Positions 53,540 to 63,700 are shown, counted from the first letter of the stretch. The stretch: 64,000 nucleotides of DNA from Pseudanabaena sp. BC1403 (GCF_002914585.1 NZ_PDDM01000025.1:1-64000), one strand, 5' to 3'. Made by a program: numbers and translations. The notes: generated by a model not told the origin, from the letters alone.

Positions 53540-53584
53540 AATCTAAGTCAAATAAACTAAACTTAAATTGTAAGATGATTGACT

Positions 53585-55588
53585 ATGAGAAGATGTAGTT
53601 TTGATATATTTGACACAATTTTAACAAGACCAGTGCTTGATCCAGCAGAAGTTTTCCGTGTTTGTGGGACTCGCGCTTTAAAACTCGGATGGCTAACAAT
53701 TTCTTCTCTTGAATTTCAACATGTGCGCGTCAAGGATAGGGATCGATCTTGCTTGTTTGTTGAAGGCGGGGAAAACACGCTTGATGAAATTTATCATGAG
53801 ATTGCAGACACTCTAGGTTTATCTGAAGAGCTAATACATAAACTCAAGGAACTTGAGCTTGAAGTTGAAAGTAAATATCTTATTCCTGTGCCAAAAGCAT
53901 ACGAAATGATTGAACAAGCAAGGCGATCACATCCCAATGTTTTGTTTCTATCAGATATGTACTTACCCGAAGCCTTTCTTGAAGAGCGCCTCAAGCAGCA
54001 TGGCTTTTGGCAAGAAGGCGATCGGCTATATGTATCTTCACAGTTGCGGAAATCCAAGGGGAATGGGGATCTGTTTTTAAAAGTACTGGAAGATTTAAGC
54101 TTAAAGCCCCAAGATCTTACGCACATTGGCAATAGTTGGCAGCCTGATGTTGCTATGCCTAGATCATTAGGGATTAATTCTATTTACTTTAATGATGCAA
54201 ATCCTAATCGCTATGAATTAATACTCCAAAAATATGCCGATGTTACGAATGGAATCACTTCTCTTTGGGCAGGTATATCTCGCTATACACGCCTAACTAG
54301 AGAGACGGGAACTCCAAAAGAATCAATCATTCGAGATATTGCGGCTTCTGTTGCTGCACCGATCTTAACAGCCTATACGATTTGGATTTTGCAACAGGCA
54401 AAGGCTAAGCAACTCGCCCGCATTTACTTTTTAGCAAGGGATGGGGAAATGTTGCTGCAAATCGCTAAGGAAATTGCTCCCAAGATTTATCCAGAAGTAG
54501 AACTCCGCTATCTATATGTCAGTCGTCAAGCATTGAGAATGCCTGGGCTAACCAAGATTAACAAAGCTTTTTGGGAATGGATGTTTGATGATACGACTTT
54601 TTTTACAATTGATAGTCTGCTTGCCCGAATGTGTCTCGATCGCCAATCTGCCAAGCCGATTTTTGAGCCGTTGGGCTATCCCGAAGCGTCTTGGCAAAAG
54701 GATTTAACGGCAAAAGAAAGAATTTCGCTACGAGCTAAGTTAGAACAGCATCAACCTTTGCAATCATTAGTTCTCCAAGTGGCTGAACAGAAACGTGAAG
54801 TTTTAAAAGCTTATTTGCATCAGGAAAAAATGCTTGATGGACAGGCATTTGGATTGGTTGATGTAGGCTGGCGTGGCAGTTTGCAAATTTCTCTAGAAAA
54901 TGCTTTTGAGATATTTGGAACTAGAAATCCTGTCGGTTTCTATTTTGCCTTGGACAAACCAACTGGCGGACTTAAACATAAAGGAGAAGCACTTGCCTTT
55001 TTCTTTAATTTAAATAACTCTGTGGGACTTCGCAATGATATAGACTATCGCTATGTGTCGGCGATGGAAGTCTTTTGTGCAGGCTGTGAAGGCACAACCC
55101 TTGAGTATACTTTGCAAGCTGATGGTTCTGTAGTTCCATTGCTCAAGCATAAAAGTAATGAACCCGCTCTGGGCTGGGGTCTAAAATCTTTTCAGCAATC
55201 CGTGACTGCTTTTGTGCGTCATCTTGTGGAGCGATCGCCTGCTGATTTCTCCTTTGATACTTCTCCAAAATTATTGCGTGAAGCCTTAGATGAAATGTTT
55301 CTTGCTTTTAATAACTCACCAACGCAACAGGAGGCAGAGGCATTCATGGATTGCCCATTTTTTGATGATCCCAATGAGCTTTATCATTTTTATTGGGCAA
55401 TGCCTTTACGCTTAGGTGATGTCATTAAATATGCGATCGCAAAACGTGATGGCTTTAATGTGCATCGCAATGCATGGAGTGAGGCAAGTCTGCAAGTTAG
55501 CTCTCCACTGGTCAAAAAATTAGTACCTTTGGCAATAATCTTACGAAAGCTGCTGAAGCGTTTAAAAAAATTGCTGTTGCCCAAATAA
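53585..55588 (+). CDS. HAD-family hydrolase with long C-terminal extension
   Basis: A 667-aa protein from ATG 53585 (an in-frame TTG two codons upstream is less likely). The N-terminal 215 residues are a HAD domain: nucleophile motif SFDIFDTILTRP (Asp7, Asp9-10), VLFLSDMYLPE (motif II) and LTHIGNSWQPDVAM (motif III/IV). The C-terminal 450 residues (including IYFLARDGEMLLQIAKEI and FGLVDVGWRGSLQISLE) form a conserved domain seen with polysaccharide gene clusters. The exact reaction is unknown, perhaps a phosphatase or phosphotransferase on sugar phosphates. Confidence 0.8.
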   Translation: MRRCSFDIFDTILTRPVLDPAEVFRVCGTRALKLGWLTISSLEFQHVRVKDRDRSCLFVEGGENTLDEIYHEIADTLGLSEELIHKLKELELEVESKYLIPVPKAYEMIEQARRSHPNVLFLSDMYLPEAFLEERLKQHGFWQEGDRLYVSSQLRKSKGNGDLFLKVLEDLSLKPQDLTHIGNSWQPDVAMPRSLGINSIYFNDANPNRYELILQKYADVTNGITSLWAGISRYTRLTRETGTPKESIIRDIAASVAAPILTAYTIWILQQAKAKQLARIYFLARDGEMLLQIAKEIAPKIYPEVELRYLYVSRQALRMPGLTKINKAFWEWMFDDTTFFTIDSLLARMCLDRQSAKPIFEPLGYPEASWQKDLTAKERISLRAKLEQHQPLQSLVLQVAEQKREVLKAYLHQEKMLDGQAFGLVDVGWRGSLQISLENAFEIFGTRNPVGFYFALDKPTGGLKHKGEALAFFFNLNNSVGLRNDIDYRYVSAMEVFCAGCEGTTLEYTLQADGSVVPLLKHKSNEPALGWGLKSFQQSVTAFVRHLVERSPADFSFDTSPKLLREALDEMFLAFNNSPTQQEAEAFMDCPFFDDPNELYHFYWAMPLRLGDVIKYAIAKRDGFNVHRNAWSEASLQVSSPLVKKLVPLAIILRKLLKRLKKLLLPK

Positions 55589-55592
55589 TTAG

Positions 55593-55631
55593 CCCAATAA
55601 GTAAGGTGCATAGCCCACCTTACTTATTGGG
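55593..55631 (+). terminator. 16-bp hairpin after the HAD gene
   Basis: Arms CCCAATAAGTAAGGTG (55593) and CACCTTACTTATTGGG (55616) with loop CATAGCC; followed by TTTT. About 30 bp before the CupA/B start. Confidence 0.85.
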
Positions 55632-55661
55632 TTTTAGGCAGAAGCATTGTAAAATTTGATT

Positions 55662-56792
55662 ATGAGTGTATCGAGTCAAAATAAAACTATTGATCCAGCC
55701 CTTGCTGCGGTGAAGCAACGCCTACAATCAGGTGGTGCATTGCTTCCAGATTCCCCTGAGAACTTGCTAGAGGTTGTTGGCATCCTCAAAAGCTATGGTG
55801 TCGTGCTGGGTGAATATTATCGGAATCTTACCTATATTTCTGAGCATCAGTTTCTCGTATTTTTTCCGTTTTTAAAGTTCTTTAATGGTGATTTCTCCTT
55901 AAGTAAACTCGGTCGCCATTGGTGGCACGATCGCATCAATTTTGAATTTGCCGAATATTGCATGAAAGCAATGTTTTGGCATGGCGGTGGCGGTCTAGAT
56001 GCCTATTTAGATTCCGAAGAATTTAAAAAACTTGCCAAGTTAGCGATCGCTGCAAAAGTTGGTCGGAATCCATTAACGGCGTTGGTAAATCAATTATTTC
56101 CAGATTTTTTGCTAGAGCAGGTGCGATTAATGACCTACTACAGTGCTCTGGGGTATTTTTGGTCATTTATGTCGCCGCTGTTTTTAGACTTAAGCGATCG
56201 CTATGATCGCGGTGAGATTAAGAGCATTCCCGATGTCGTTCAGCATGTTCAAAATGGTCTAGTTGACAACGCTAGTGTGCCTTACATCTATAAAGTATCG
56301 ATTAATGGCAAAGATTACGAAATCGTACCTGCATCAGCAAATTTGACGTTTCTAATGGATACAGCTGTGCCCTATGTGGAGGCCGTATTTTTCCGATCTT
56401 TCCCATTTCGCGGCACGGTCTCCTACAATGCCCAAGAGCATCAAATTTCTACGGAAATTTCGCAATTCAATTATGGTGTACTATACGCCGATCATCTACC
56501 TGTAGGCGGTGCAGGGATTCCACCTACATTGCTGATGCATGATATGCGACATTTTTTGCCAGACTATTTACATGAGATTTACAAAAAAGGCGATCGCGGT
56601 GAAGAGGATTTGTTGGTCAAGATTTGTCTTTCTTTCCAAAAGTCGATGTTTTGTGTAACTACAGCTGCTCTGCGCGGTTTAGCACCCCATGCGTTGGAAA
56701 CTGAAGATCCTCAAGAGAAGCAAGCCAATGACAAATTTCTTGCTCCTTTTTTAGATCGTCTATCGCGATCGCGTTTATATACAATTCAATAA
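55662..56792 (+). CDS. CO2 hydration protein of the CupA/CupB (ChpX/Y) family
   Basis: A 376-aa protein from ATG 55662. These proteins attach to specialised NDH-1 complexes (NDH-1MS/MS') at thylakoids and turn CO2 into bicarbonate. Family blocks: LLPDSPENLLEVVGILKSYGVVL, RNLTYISEHQFLVFFPFLKFFNG, the GRHWWHDRINFEFAEYCMKAMFWHGGGGLDAYL core (about 88-120) and a central SALGYFWSFMSPLF segment. No ndhF/ndhD copy is adjacent, unlike the usual cupA operon. An unlinked gene is more like cupB of some species, but the two cannot be separated here. Confidence 0.92.
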   Translation: MSVSSQNKTIDPALAAVKQRLQSGGALLPDSPENLLEVVGILKSYGVVLGEYYRNLTYISEHQFLVFFPFLKFFNGDFSLSKLGRHWWHDRINFEFAEYCMKAMFWHGGGGLDAYLDSEEFKKLAKLAIAAKVGRNPLTALVNQLFPDFLLEQVRLMTYYSALGYFWSFMSPLFLDLSDRYDRGEIKSIPDVVQHVQNGLVDNASVPYIYKVSINGKDYEIVPASANLTFLMDTAVPYVEAVFFRSFPFRGTVSYNAQEHQISTEISQFNYGVLYADHLPVGGAGIPPTLLMHDMRHFLPDYLHEIYKKGDRGEEDLLVKICLSFQKSMFCVTTAALRGLAPHALETEDPQEKQANDKFLAPFLDRLSRSRLYTIQ

Positions 56793-56879
56793 GTTTTTGC
56801 TATGCTTTGCGATCAACCCATAACCAATAATTTTTTTTAAAGTCTTGCTTTATATTAAGTAGCTAAGCATAAGAAACCT

Positions 56880-56936
56880 TAAAACCCGAAAAGATAAATC
56901 GCCCGTGCAGAGGGCGATTTATCTTTTCGGGTTTTA
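56880..56936 (+). terminator. 25-bp perfect palindrome after the CupA/B gene
   Basis: Arms 56880-56904 and 56912-56936, cap AAAACCCG/CGGGTTTT and core ATCGCCC/GGGCGAT. The 56793-57243 gap also holds a family-B element; the last 180 bases should contain the promoter of the next gene. Confidence 0.85.
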
Positions 56937-56951
56937 GTTTTGTACAAGAAC

Positions 56952-57058
56952 TTATACCAATTCACAAAAGTGTGACAACACTTCTGTGAATTAGAAACCA
57001 AACCCTGTAAGGGTTTTAAAAGCACAAAATGGCTGCGCCACTTTGTGCTTTGGTATTA
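56952..57058. mobile_element. family-B element, inverted orientation
   Basis: Reads TTATACCAATTCACAAAAGTG ... CACTTTGTGCTTTGGTATTA, the reverse complement of the copies at 39442 and 60596. Contains AACCCTGTAAGGGTTTT in the middle. It lies right behind the palindromic terminator of the CupA/B gene. Confidence 0.75.
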
Positions 57059-57243
57059 CATTTCTATAGCTACAAAAAATAAAAAAGAGATTTCTTATAG
57101 AGTGGCATCTTTTTTCTGGGCTTTTTAATTCATATACACTTGCAATAGCTAAACAAAACTAACCATTCTTTGAAATAAAGAGCTAAGAAAGAGCTAGAAT
57201 CTAAAAAGTTTTGTCTGCCTTATTCACCCAAAATACTTATCCT

Positions 57244-58371
57244 ATGTACGACTGCATTGTTGTGGGAGCAGGCCCATCTGGTGGTTCAGCATCCTATCAC
57301 TTGGCAAAACGAGGACGCTCAGTTTTGTTGATCGAGAAAGAGAGCCTACCTCGCTACAAACCTTGTGGTGGTGGTGTTTCGCCAATGGTACAAGAGTGGT
57401 TTGACTTTGACTTTTCACCAGCAGTTTCGTTGACAGTCCAACAAATTCGCTACACATGGCAAATGGGCGATCCTGAACTAGTTGCCCTAGAAACCAAAGA
57501 ACCCGTCTGGATGGTGCGCCGCGATGTTTTTGATCATTACCTTGTGCAGCAAGCCCAAAAACTAGGGGTCGAGCTTAGAGATAATACTGGCGTTACTGGC
57601 ATTGAGTGGAAAAGCGATCGCTGGTTAGTCAAAACTGAAAATGAAGTCTTTGAAGCAAAATATGTGATCGCTGCTGATGGGGCAAAAGGCTCTATGGCAA
57701 AATGGCTAGGCTTTAAAGAACGCAAACGTCGCATGGGAGCGGCCCTCGAAGTCGAAGCCCCACATCCACATCCTGATACTAGTGCCGCTCACTTTGATTT
57801 TGGCTCCATTCAAAATGGATATATTTGGAACTTCCCTAAAGCTGACGGATATTCTATCGGTGCAGGGACATTTATAGGTGGCGAAAAACAAAATCTGAAG
57901 GAGATTGCCGCTAAATATGCTCAGGAATTTGGAATTAATGTAACTTCCATGAAGCAGTTTGGACATCCGATTTGTCTATGGGATGGCAATCAACCACTGC
58001 ATACTCAAAATGCTCTTCTTACTGGTGAATCAGCTTGCATTGTCGATCCTTTCACTGCTGAAGGTATTCGTCCATCGCTCTTAACTGGTATGTATGCAGG
58101 TCAAGCGATCGATCAAGCGATCGGTGGTAATACTGATGCGCTCAAGCAATATACCCTCAAAGTCCAAGAAGAATGGGGTGAGGATATGGTTTGGGCGCAG
58201 CGAATTGCCAATATTTTCTATCGTATTCCGAGTTTTGGTTACAAGATGGGAGTAAAACGCCCCAGTGCCAGTCAGCGCATGGGCAAAATCCTCTGTGGTG
58301 AGCTGCGTTACCGCGATGTCGCTGGAGCTGCTATTAAACGACTTACCAAAGGTTTAATCGGGATGAAATAA
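57244..58371 (+). CDS. geranylgeranyl-reductase-family FAD-dependent oxidoreductase
   Basis: A 375-aa flavoprotein from ATG 57244; a TTG eleven codons upstream is less likely because the Rossmann motif starts at residue 2. FAD motifs: YDCIVVGAGPSGGSASYHLAKRG, the PCGGGVSP signature of the geranylgeranyl reductase family, VIAADGAKGSMAKWLG and LTGESACIVDPFTAEGIRPSLLTG. It may reduce isoprenoid double bonds or act on another hydrophobic substrate. It is distinct from classical ChlP, whose N-terminus differs. Followed by a hairpin and a GT4 gene. Confidence 0.85.
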   Translation: MYDCIVVGAGPSGGSASYHLAKRGRSVLLIEKESLPRYKPCGGGVSPMVQEWFDFDFSPAVSLTVQQIRYTWQMGDPELVALETKEPVWMVRRDVFDHYLVQQAQKLGVELRDNTGVTGIEWKSDRWLVKTENEVFEAKYVIAADGAKGSMAKWLGFKERKRRMGAALEVEAPHPHPDTSAAHFDFGSIQNGYIWNFPKADGYSIGAGTFIGGEKQNLKEIAAKYAQEFGINVTSMKQFGHPICLWDGNQPLHTQNALLTGESACIVDPFTAEGIRPSLLTGMYAGQAIDQAIGGNTDALKQYTLKVQEEWGEDMVWAQRIANIFYRIPSFGYKMGVKRPSASQRMGKILCGELRYRDVAGAAIKRLTKGLIGMK

Positions 58372-58442
58372 AATGAGGTAGCGCAAAGCGCTACCTCATT
58401 CTTTAAAAGCAAATCATAGAGGCAATTCATGAATTACCTCTA
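58372..58442 (+). terminator. two hairpins after the flavoprotein gene
   Basis: First: perfect 13-bp arms AATGAGGTAGCGC (58372-58384) and GCGCTACCTCATT (58388-58400), loop AAA. Second: 58417-58442, TAGAGGCAATTCA/TGAATTACCTCTA with one G-T pair, just upstream of the next start. Confidence 0.8.
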
Positions 58443-58468
58443 CATTTCATAATTGATGCGTAGGTTCT

Positions 58469-59566
58469 ATGACTAATAAAAATTATCGATTGCTATTTCT
58501 GTCTACTCCTGTGGGAGCGCTGGGATCAGGAATCGGTGGTGGTGTGGAATTGACCTTGCAAAATGCGGCTAAGGCGCTAATGGCAAAGGGTCACGAAATA
58601 GAAATCGTTGCGCCAGAAGGTTCAGTCACCAATGTCACGAAGCTAACCCAAATTGCGGGTAATATGCAAACTTCAGCGCAAACTCAAGTTGGAGCTGACA
58701 TGGTTGTAATTCCACAGAACTCGGTTCTCGAAAATATGTGGAGCTATGCTAGAGAATCTCAAAATAAGTTCGATTTATTATTTAACTTTGCCTACGATTG
58801 GCTACCTCTTTACCTCACACCATTTTTTAACCGCCCGATCGCACATTGGATCAGTATGTCGTCACTTTCCCCAGTGATGGATGCGATGGTGTCCAAAACC
58901 TCACAGCTTTGTCCTGATGCGATCGCGGTGAATACTCGCGCCTGTGCTGACACTTTTAGCCATGGCGATCGCCTGATGATTATGGGTAAGGGTATTGATG
59001 TGACGAAATATAGCTTTATTGCAAAGCCCGAAAATCCTAGTCTTGCATGGGTAGGACGTATCTCTCCAGAGAAAGGTTTAGAAGATGCTGCCTCAGCCGC
59101 ACAAAGCACTGGATTACCTTTACATGTATTTGGATTGATTCAAGATGAAGGCTATTGGCAAAAGATTCAAACTTCTTTTCCTAAAGCTGAAATTCATTAC
59201 GAAGGATTTCTATCTACGGATGAATTACAGCAAAAACTAGGGCAATGTAGCGCTTTATTAATGACTCCGCGCTGGATTGAAGCCTTCGGTAATGCTGCGA
59301 TCGAAGCTTTTGCCTGCGGAGTGCCAGTTATTTCCTATAGTAGTGGTGGACTGAAAGAGATCGTCAGACATGGCAAGACAGGGTTTCTTGTAAAAATGGG
59401 AAGCGTACCAGGGTTAGTTGAGGCGATTGATCAATTAGACCAAATTGATCGCTTTACCTGTCGGCAACAAGTAGAAGCAGAATATTCTCTAGAAGTATGG
59501 GGCGATCGCTTAGAAAAATGGTTTGACAAACTAATTTCAAACTATAGCAATGCTCGAATTAGTTAG
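58469..59566 (+). CDS. GT4 glycosyltransferase, similar to tetrahydrobiopterin glucosyltransferase
   Basis: A 365-aa GT-B enzyme. N-terminus LLFLSTPVGALGSGIGGGVELTL, the NFAYDWLPLYLTPFF block, the C-terminal LAWVGRISPEKGLEDA and the EX7E-like WIEAFGNAAIEAFACGVPVI. From memory this pattern is very close to BGluT, the UDP-glucose:tetrahydrobiopterin glucosyltransferase of Synechococcus PCC 7942, which makes a pterin glucoside linked to UV/blue-light responses. The assignment of the acceptor is inference from remembered similarity. Confidence 0.72.
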   Translation: MTNKNYRLLFLSTPVGALGSGIGGGVELTLQNAAKALMAKGHEIEIVAPEGSVTNVTKLTQIAGNMQTSAQTQVGADMVVIPQNSVLENMWSYARESQNKFDLLFNFAYDWLPLYLTPFFNRPIAHWISMSSLSPVMDAMVSKTSQLCPDAIAVNTRACADTFSHGDRLMIMGKGIDVTKYSFIAKPENPSLAWVGRISPEKGLEDAASAAQSTGLPLHVFGLIQDEGYWQKIQTSFPKAEIHYEGFLSTDELQQKLGQCSALLMTPRWIEAFGNAAIEAFACGVPVISYSSGGLKEIVRHGKTGFLVKMGSVPGLVEAIDQLDQIDRFTCRQQVEAEYSLEVWGDRLEKWFDKLISNYSNARIS

Positions 59567-59568
59567 GA

Positions 59569-59607
59569 AAAAGAGAATGGCGGCGCTTTGCGCTGCCATT
59601 CTCTTTT
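59569..59607 (+). terminator. 18-bp palindrome after the GT4 gene
   Basis: Arms 59569-59586 and 59590-59607 with one mismatch, loop TTT, core GGCGGCGCTTTGCGCTGCC, A/T ends AAAAGAGAA/TTCTCTTTT. Three bases after the stop codon. Confidence 0.85.
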
Positions 59608-59650
59608 GGGTGGTTGTTATAATTAGCAAGAAAAGTTTCACTAAAGATAT

Positions 59651-60595
59651 ATGCAAACTATCAAGCTCGGTTCCGATGGTCCAACTGTAACAGCGCTAGG
59701 TGTGGGGACATGGGCATGGGGTGACACCATGTTTTGGGCTTATGGCAAAGATTTTGGTGCAGAAGATGTAGCTGAGGCATTTAAAGCTTCTGTTGATGCA
59801 GGAGTCACATTTTTTGATACCGCCGAAGTTTATGGATTTGGCGAATCAGAACGCTTGATCGGTCAGTTTTGCAAGCAAACTTCTCAGCCAGTGCAGATTG
59901 CGACCAAATATTTCCCACTCCCTTGGCGATGGAATCGATCTGCGATCGCGGATGCTCTAACTGCAAGCCTAGAACGTTTACAAACTGAGCAAATTAGTCT
60001 TTATCAGATTCATTGGCCCCTAGAATTTATACTCAAGACTAAAGACTTTATGGAAGTTCTTGCTGAGGAAGTTAAAAAAGGCAGAATTCAATCGGTGGGA
60101 GTGAGCAATTATTCTGCGGCTCAGATGTCTCTAGCTCATCAATATCTTGCCGAAAAAGGCATTCCTCTAGCGGTGAATCAAGTTCCTTATTCGCTATTAA
60201 CTAGACAAATTGAACAGAATGGTGTTCTCGAAAAGGCTCGGCAATTGGGTGTGACTATTCTTGCCTACAGTCCGCTTGCTCAAGGTTTATTAACTGGTAA
60301 ATACACCGCAGAAACTGTGAAATCTCTTCAAGGTGCACGCCGCATTGATTCTCGATTTAGTCCTAAAGGTTTGCAAAAGCTAGAACCGCTATTCTCAACT
60401 CTAAAAGAATTATCTGAAAAATATGATAAGACTCCTGCTCAGATTTCCTTAAATTGGCTAATTTCTCAAGGCAATATAATTCCTATTCCTGGAGCGAAGA
60501 ATGCTAATCAAGCGATACAAAACGCTGGTTCTTTAGGTTGGTCATTAACGCTCGAAGAAGTAGAACTACTTCGACTCAAATCCCCAAAAGCATAA
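59651..60595 (+). CDS. aldo/keto reductase
   Basis: A 314-aa NADPH-dependent AKR of TIM-barrel type. The catalytic tetrad is visible: Asp and Tyr in FFDTAEVYGFGESE (about 53-66), Lys in IATKYFP (about 83) and His in LYQIHWP (about 121). NADPH-binding C-terminal IPIPGAKNANQAIQNAGSLG. The substrate is unknown. A family-B element begins immediately after the stop codon. Confidence 0.93.
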   Translation: MQTIKLGSDGPTVTALGVGTWAWGDTMFWAYGKDFGAEDVAEAFKASVDAGVTFFDTAEVYGFGESERLIGQFCKQTSQPVQIATKYFPLPWRWNRSAIADALTASLERLQTEQISLYQIHWPLEFILKTKDFMEVLAEEVKKGRIQSVGVSNYSAAQMSLAHQYLAEKGIPLAVNQVPYSLLTRQIEQNGVLEKARQLGVTILAYSPLAQGLLTGKYTAETVKSLQGARRIDSRFSPKGLQKLEPLFSTLKELSEKYDKTPAQISLNWLISQGNIIPIPGAKNANQAIQNAGSLGWSLTLEEVELLRLKSPKA

Positions 60596-60704
60596 TAATA
60601 CCAAAATACAAAGTGGCGCAGCCATTTTGTGTTTTTAAAACCCTTACAGGGTTTTGTTTTTAATTCCCAGAAGTGTTGTCACACTTTTGTGAATTGGTAT
60701 AACA
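60596..60704. mobile_element. family-B element directly 3' of the aldo/keto reductase
   Basis: Ends TAATACCAAAATACAAAGTGG and GTGAATTGGTATAAC, with CCCTTACAGGGTTTTG in the middle. It begins one base after the TAA stop. It is followed without gap by the hairpin 60699-60741. Confidence 0.75.
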
Positions 60705-60741
60705 ATCCTCAAAATGGCAACGACATTTTGAGGATTGTTAT
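60699..60741. terminator. bidirectional hairpin at the 3' ends of the reductase and the large membrane protein
   Basis: 18-bp perfect arms (60699-60716 and 60724-60741), loop GCAACGA. It overlaps the last bases of the family-B element. Confidence 0.8.
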
Positions 60742-60751
60742 TATGCTTTAT

Positions 60752-63700
60752 TTATTCCCATGATTCCATCTCGATCGCCACATTACGAAATAGCGCCAGA
60801 ATGCGATCGCGTCGCACTTCAAAATTAGCGGCAACCAGAATAAACCCAATCCCCGCAAATATACCAAGCGCCCACATCAAGAAAGAATATTGGGTGACTA
60901 AAGTTACGGCTTGGGAGATCACTAGCAAAATAAAAGTGAACGTTCCCATAAAGAGATAGGCTCGGACTCGGAATGCCAGCCCTGCAATGATGAAGGCAGC
61001 ACTTAATCCCCAAGTTGAAAGCGCAATGCTGGGATTAGTAAAGGAATAAACAAAGGCAATTAGTCCCATGCCACCACTTAAAAGGCTTCTAAAAGCATGG
61101 CGTAGAGCTTTAGTACGAGGCGATCGCAGGTTTGGTTCGACTTGAGCAAAATATAGTCCAGTGAAGCCAATCACACAAATATTGATCAAAAATTTGAAAC
61201 TGGAAAATTCATTGAGACTCTGTGATACATTCTGAAAAATTGCCCAATCCCATAGAAAAACAGTGATGTAAGTGGCGCGGATTTGGTCTTGGACTTTGGC
61301 ATAGATAGCATAGAAAATTCCGACGATGACTAGACATGGGATGGCGATCGCACTTTGAGTCATAAACGTAAAAATCAATGGCAACGCGAAAGCGGAATTA
61401 TGCCAAGGTCGTTCTTCCCAGCCCCAATCTTCCCAAGGTGGTTGATAGATTATCGCCGCAAGGATACAGGCGATCGCGGCGGCGTAGGGTTGAACCACGT
61501 TATTAATCAACCAAGGATTTGGGAATGCGAAGAAAATGAAATAGGCGATCGCGCCAATAGATGTAGTTAGCCCTGTATAAATCCATAGTTCTGATCCCCC
61601 TAAATCCCTCTTGCCAAGAGGAATTGAATCTGATCTCTTGCCCTGCGCGATCGCATAGGCAGCCAATGCGATCGCAACACCGCCACCGAGGACACCGCTA
61701 GTTGTGGCAGGATTTAAGAAGCTTCCTAATAGTAGAAAGATTGCGCTTGCAGTCCAATGTAAATGCGCCGAAATGCCAATCTCTCTATATGAGAGTCGTA
61801 AATATGGGGCGATCCAGTTAGCGAATAGCTGGTAGGCATAGGCGATCGCGCAACCTAATACCGCAAGAACAACTAAGCCATCGCCAAGGCTCCCACCTTG
61901 AGGACTAGAGAGCATTTGATAGAAAAGCAGTTCATATGCCGAAAAAGTAGCTACAACCATCGAGAGATAGGTAAGCGCTTTAAAAATGGGATTAGATTGA
62001 GAAGCTCTGCGTCCGATGCCGATGCCGATCAGCGATGTACTCAGTGAAAATAAACCTGTGAGACTGCTAAAATTGCCAATCCTTAACAGTGAACCCATTA
62101 CCCCATAAATTAATGGAATAATATCCCAACTGCGAGGATATTCATCTTTGCCTGAGCGTTTCATCCACCAATCGCCGCATAGCTGCGTTACGAATCCAAG
62201 CGCAATATTGGCGATCGCTAGCTCAATTGCTGAGCCATTGCTGATCACAACTGCGCCTGATGTGAGAAGTTCAACACTCCATGCGATTCCCCATTCAGTC
62301 CAAAAAGGTGATTTGCCTGTATCCTGCCAAATCCTATAAACTAGTCCTAAAGTGACTAAAACTGTACTGGGCAAAAGATTGACAAATAATTGATCGTTTT
62401 GATTAAAGCCAAAAACAAGTGCTGCTTGAGATGTTTGCAGAAGCAGTAATGCCGTGGAGAGAATCGCTGCCCAGATATCAAAAGCTTGGGAATAGGATTG
62501 ATTTAAAGGTAAATTGAGGTTAGCAACATGGCGATCGCGACGGTATTTGAGCCAATGATTGAGAACATATAACAGTAATACGCTGACAACTGCGCCATTA
62601 ATGCCAAAGGTTAACTGAGCAACATATCCATCTCCAAATTTGAATTGCCAAAGTAACGAGGCGATAAACAGTAACCCATAACCAACTGTGTTGAAGGTGG
62701 TTAGGAGCGATTTGCTACGACGAGTATTAACCAGCATCAGAGCAAAGGCAATACCCAATCCAATCACCCGTGAACCATCGCCATTCCATGTTAAAAATTG
62801 CGCGATCGCTAGTCCCGCAATGCTCAGTTTAATCGCCAAATCGCGATCGGCAAATTCGCGCCAAGTCCCTAAAAAAGTAAGAGAGATTGGAACAGATAGC
62901 CAAGCTATACCCCAGTAGCCTGAGGCAACTAATAATTCGCTGTTATTAACTAAATTGTTACCAACAAGATTTCGTCCTGCCACAGAAGAACTCCACAGCA
63001 AGATATAGCTGAGCGCTGCTAAGCTCGCGCCTATATGCCATGCGCTATCACGCCATGCCTGTAGATGAAGATTTTCTTCTTGGGGACGCAGGCTCAGCTT
63101 CCCAATCACCAAAACACCACTCCATTCAACTAACATCGTGACTAAGAGAAACCCAGCCCATGCAAAGATAGCTGTGGAGCGAGTGAAGAAATATATGCCT
63201 GAAACGATCGCACCTAGAGTAACGATATGGGTGAAATAAACCAGACTATGCAAGTCTTTGCTAGTAGGCGATCGCCTTGCTTGGACAATGAATAGTGTCA
63301 CCGCTGAAAGTGATAAGTTGACAAATATGGTGGACGGATAGCCAACGCTAATAATGGTGAGTAAAACTCCAAATCCTAAAGCTAGTAATTCACCTGTATT
63401 TGCTAAATGATACTTTTGGCGATCGCGATAAATTGCAGAGATCACTAAAGTGATAATCAAATAGGGAAACAATAAAATTCCAACCAAATTTATTTCAGCT
63501 TGAGTTTGGAATAACGTTAATAATTGCTGAGTGAAATCCCCTTTCCAAGCATCAGGAATTAGCCTTTGAACTAACCAAAGAATTTGTAATCCCCAAAAGA
63601 ATAAGTAAGTTAAATCACTTGATTCTTCGCGTTTAACTAAGCGATCGCAAAGCATCCATGCAATCAATAAACTAATCGTAAAAGTCTGCCAAGGATATTT

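Noticed and set aside
50977-60595. A single exopolysaccharide operon
   Set aside because: The genes face both ways and are separated by terminators, mobile elements and a CO2-uptake gene, so they are not co-transcribed.
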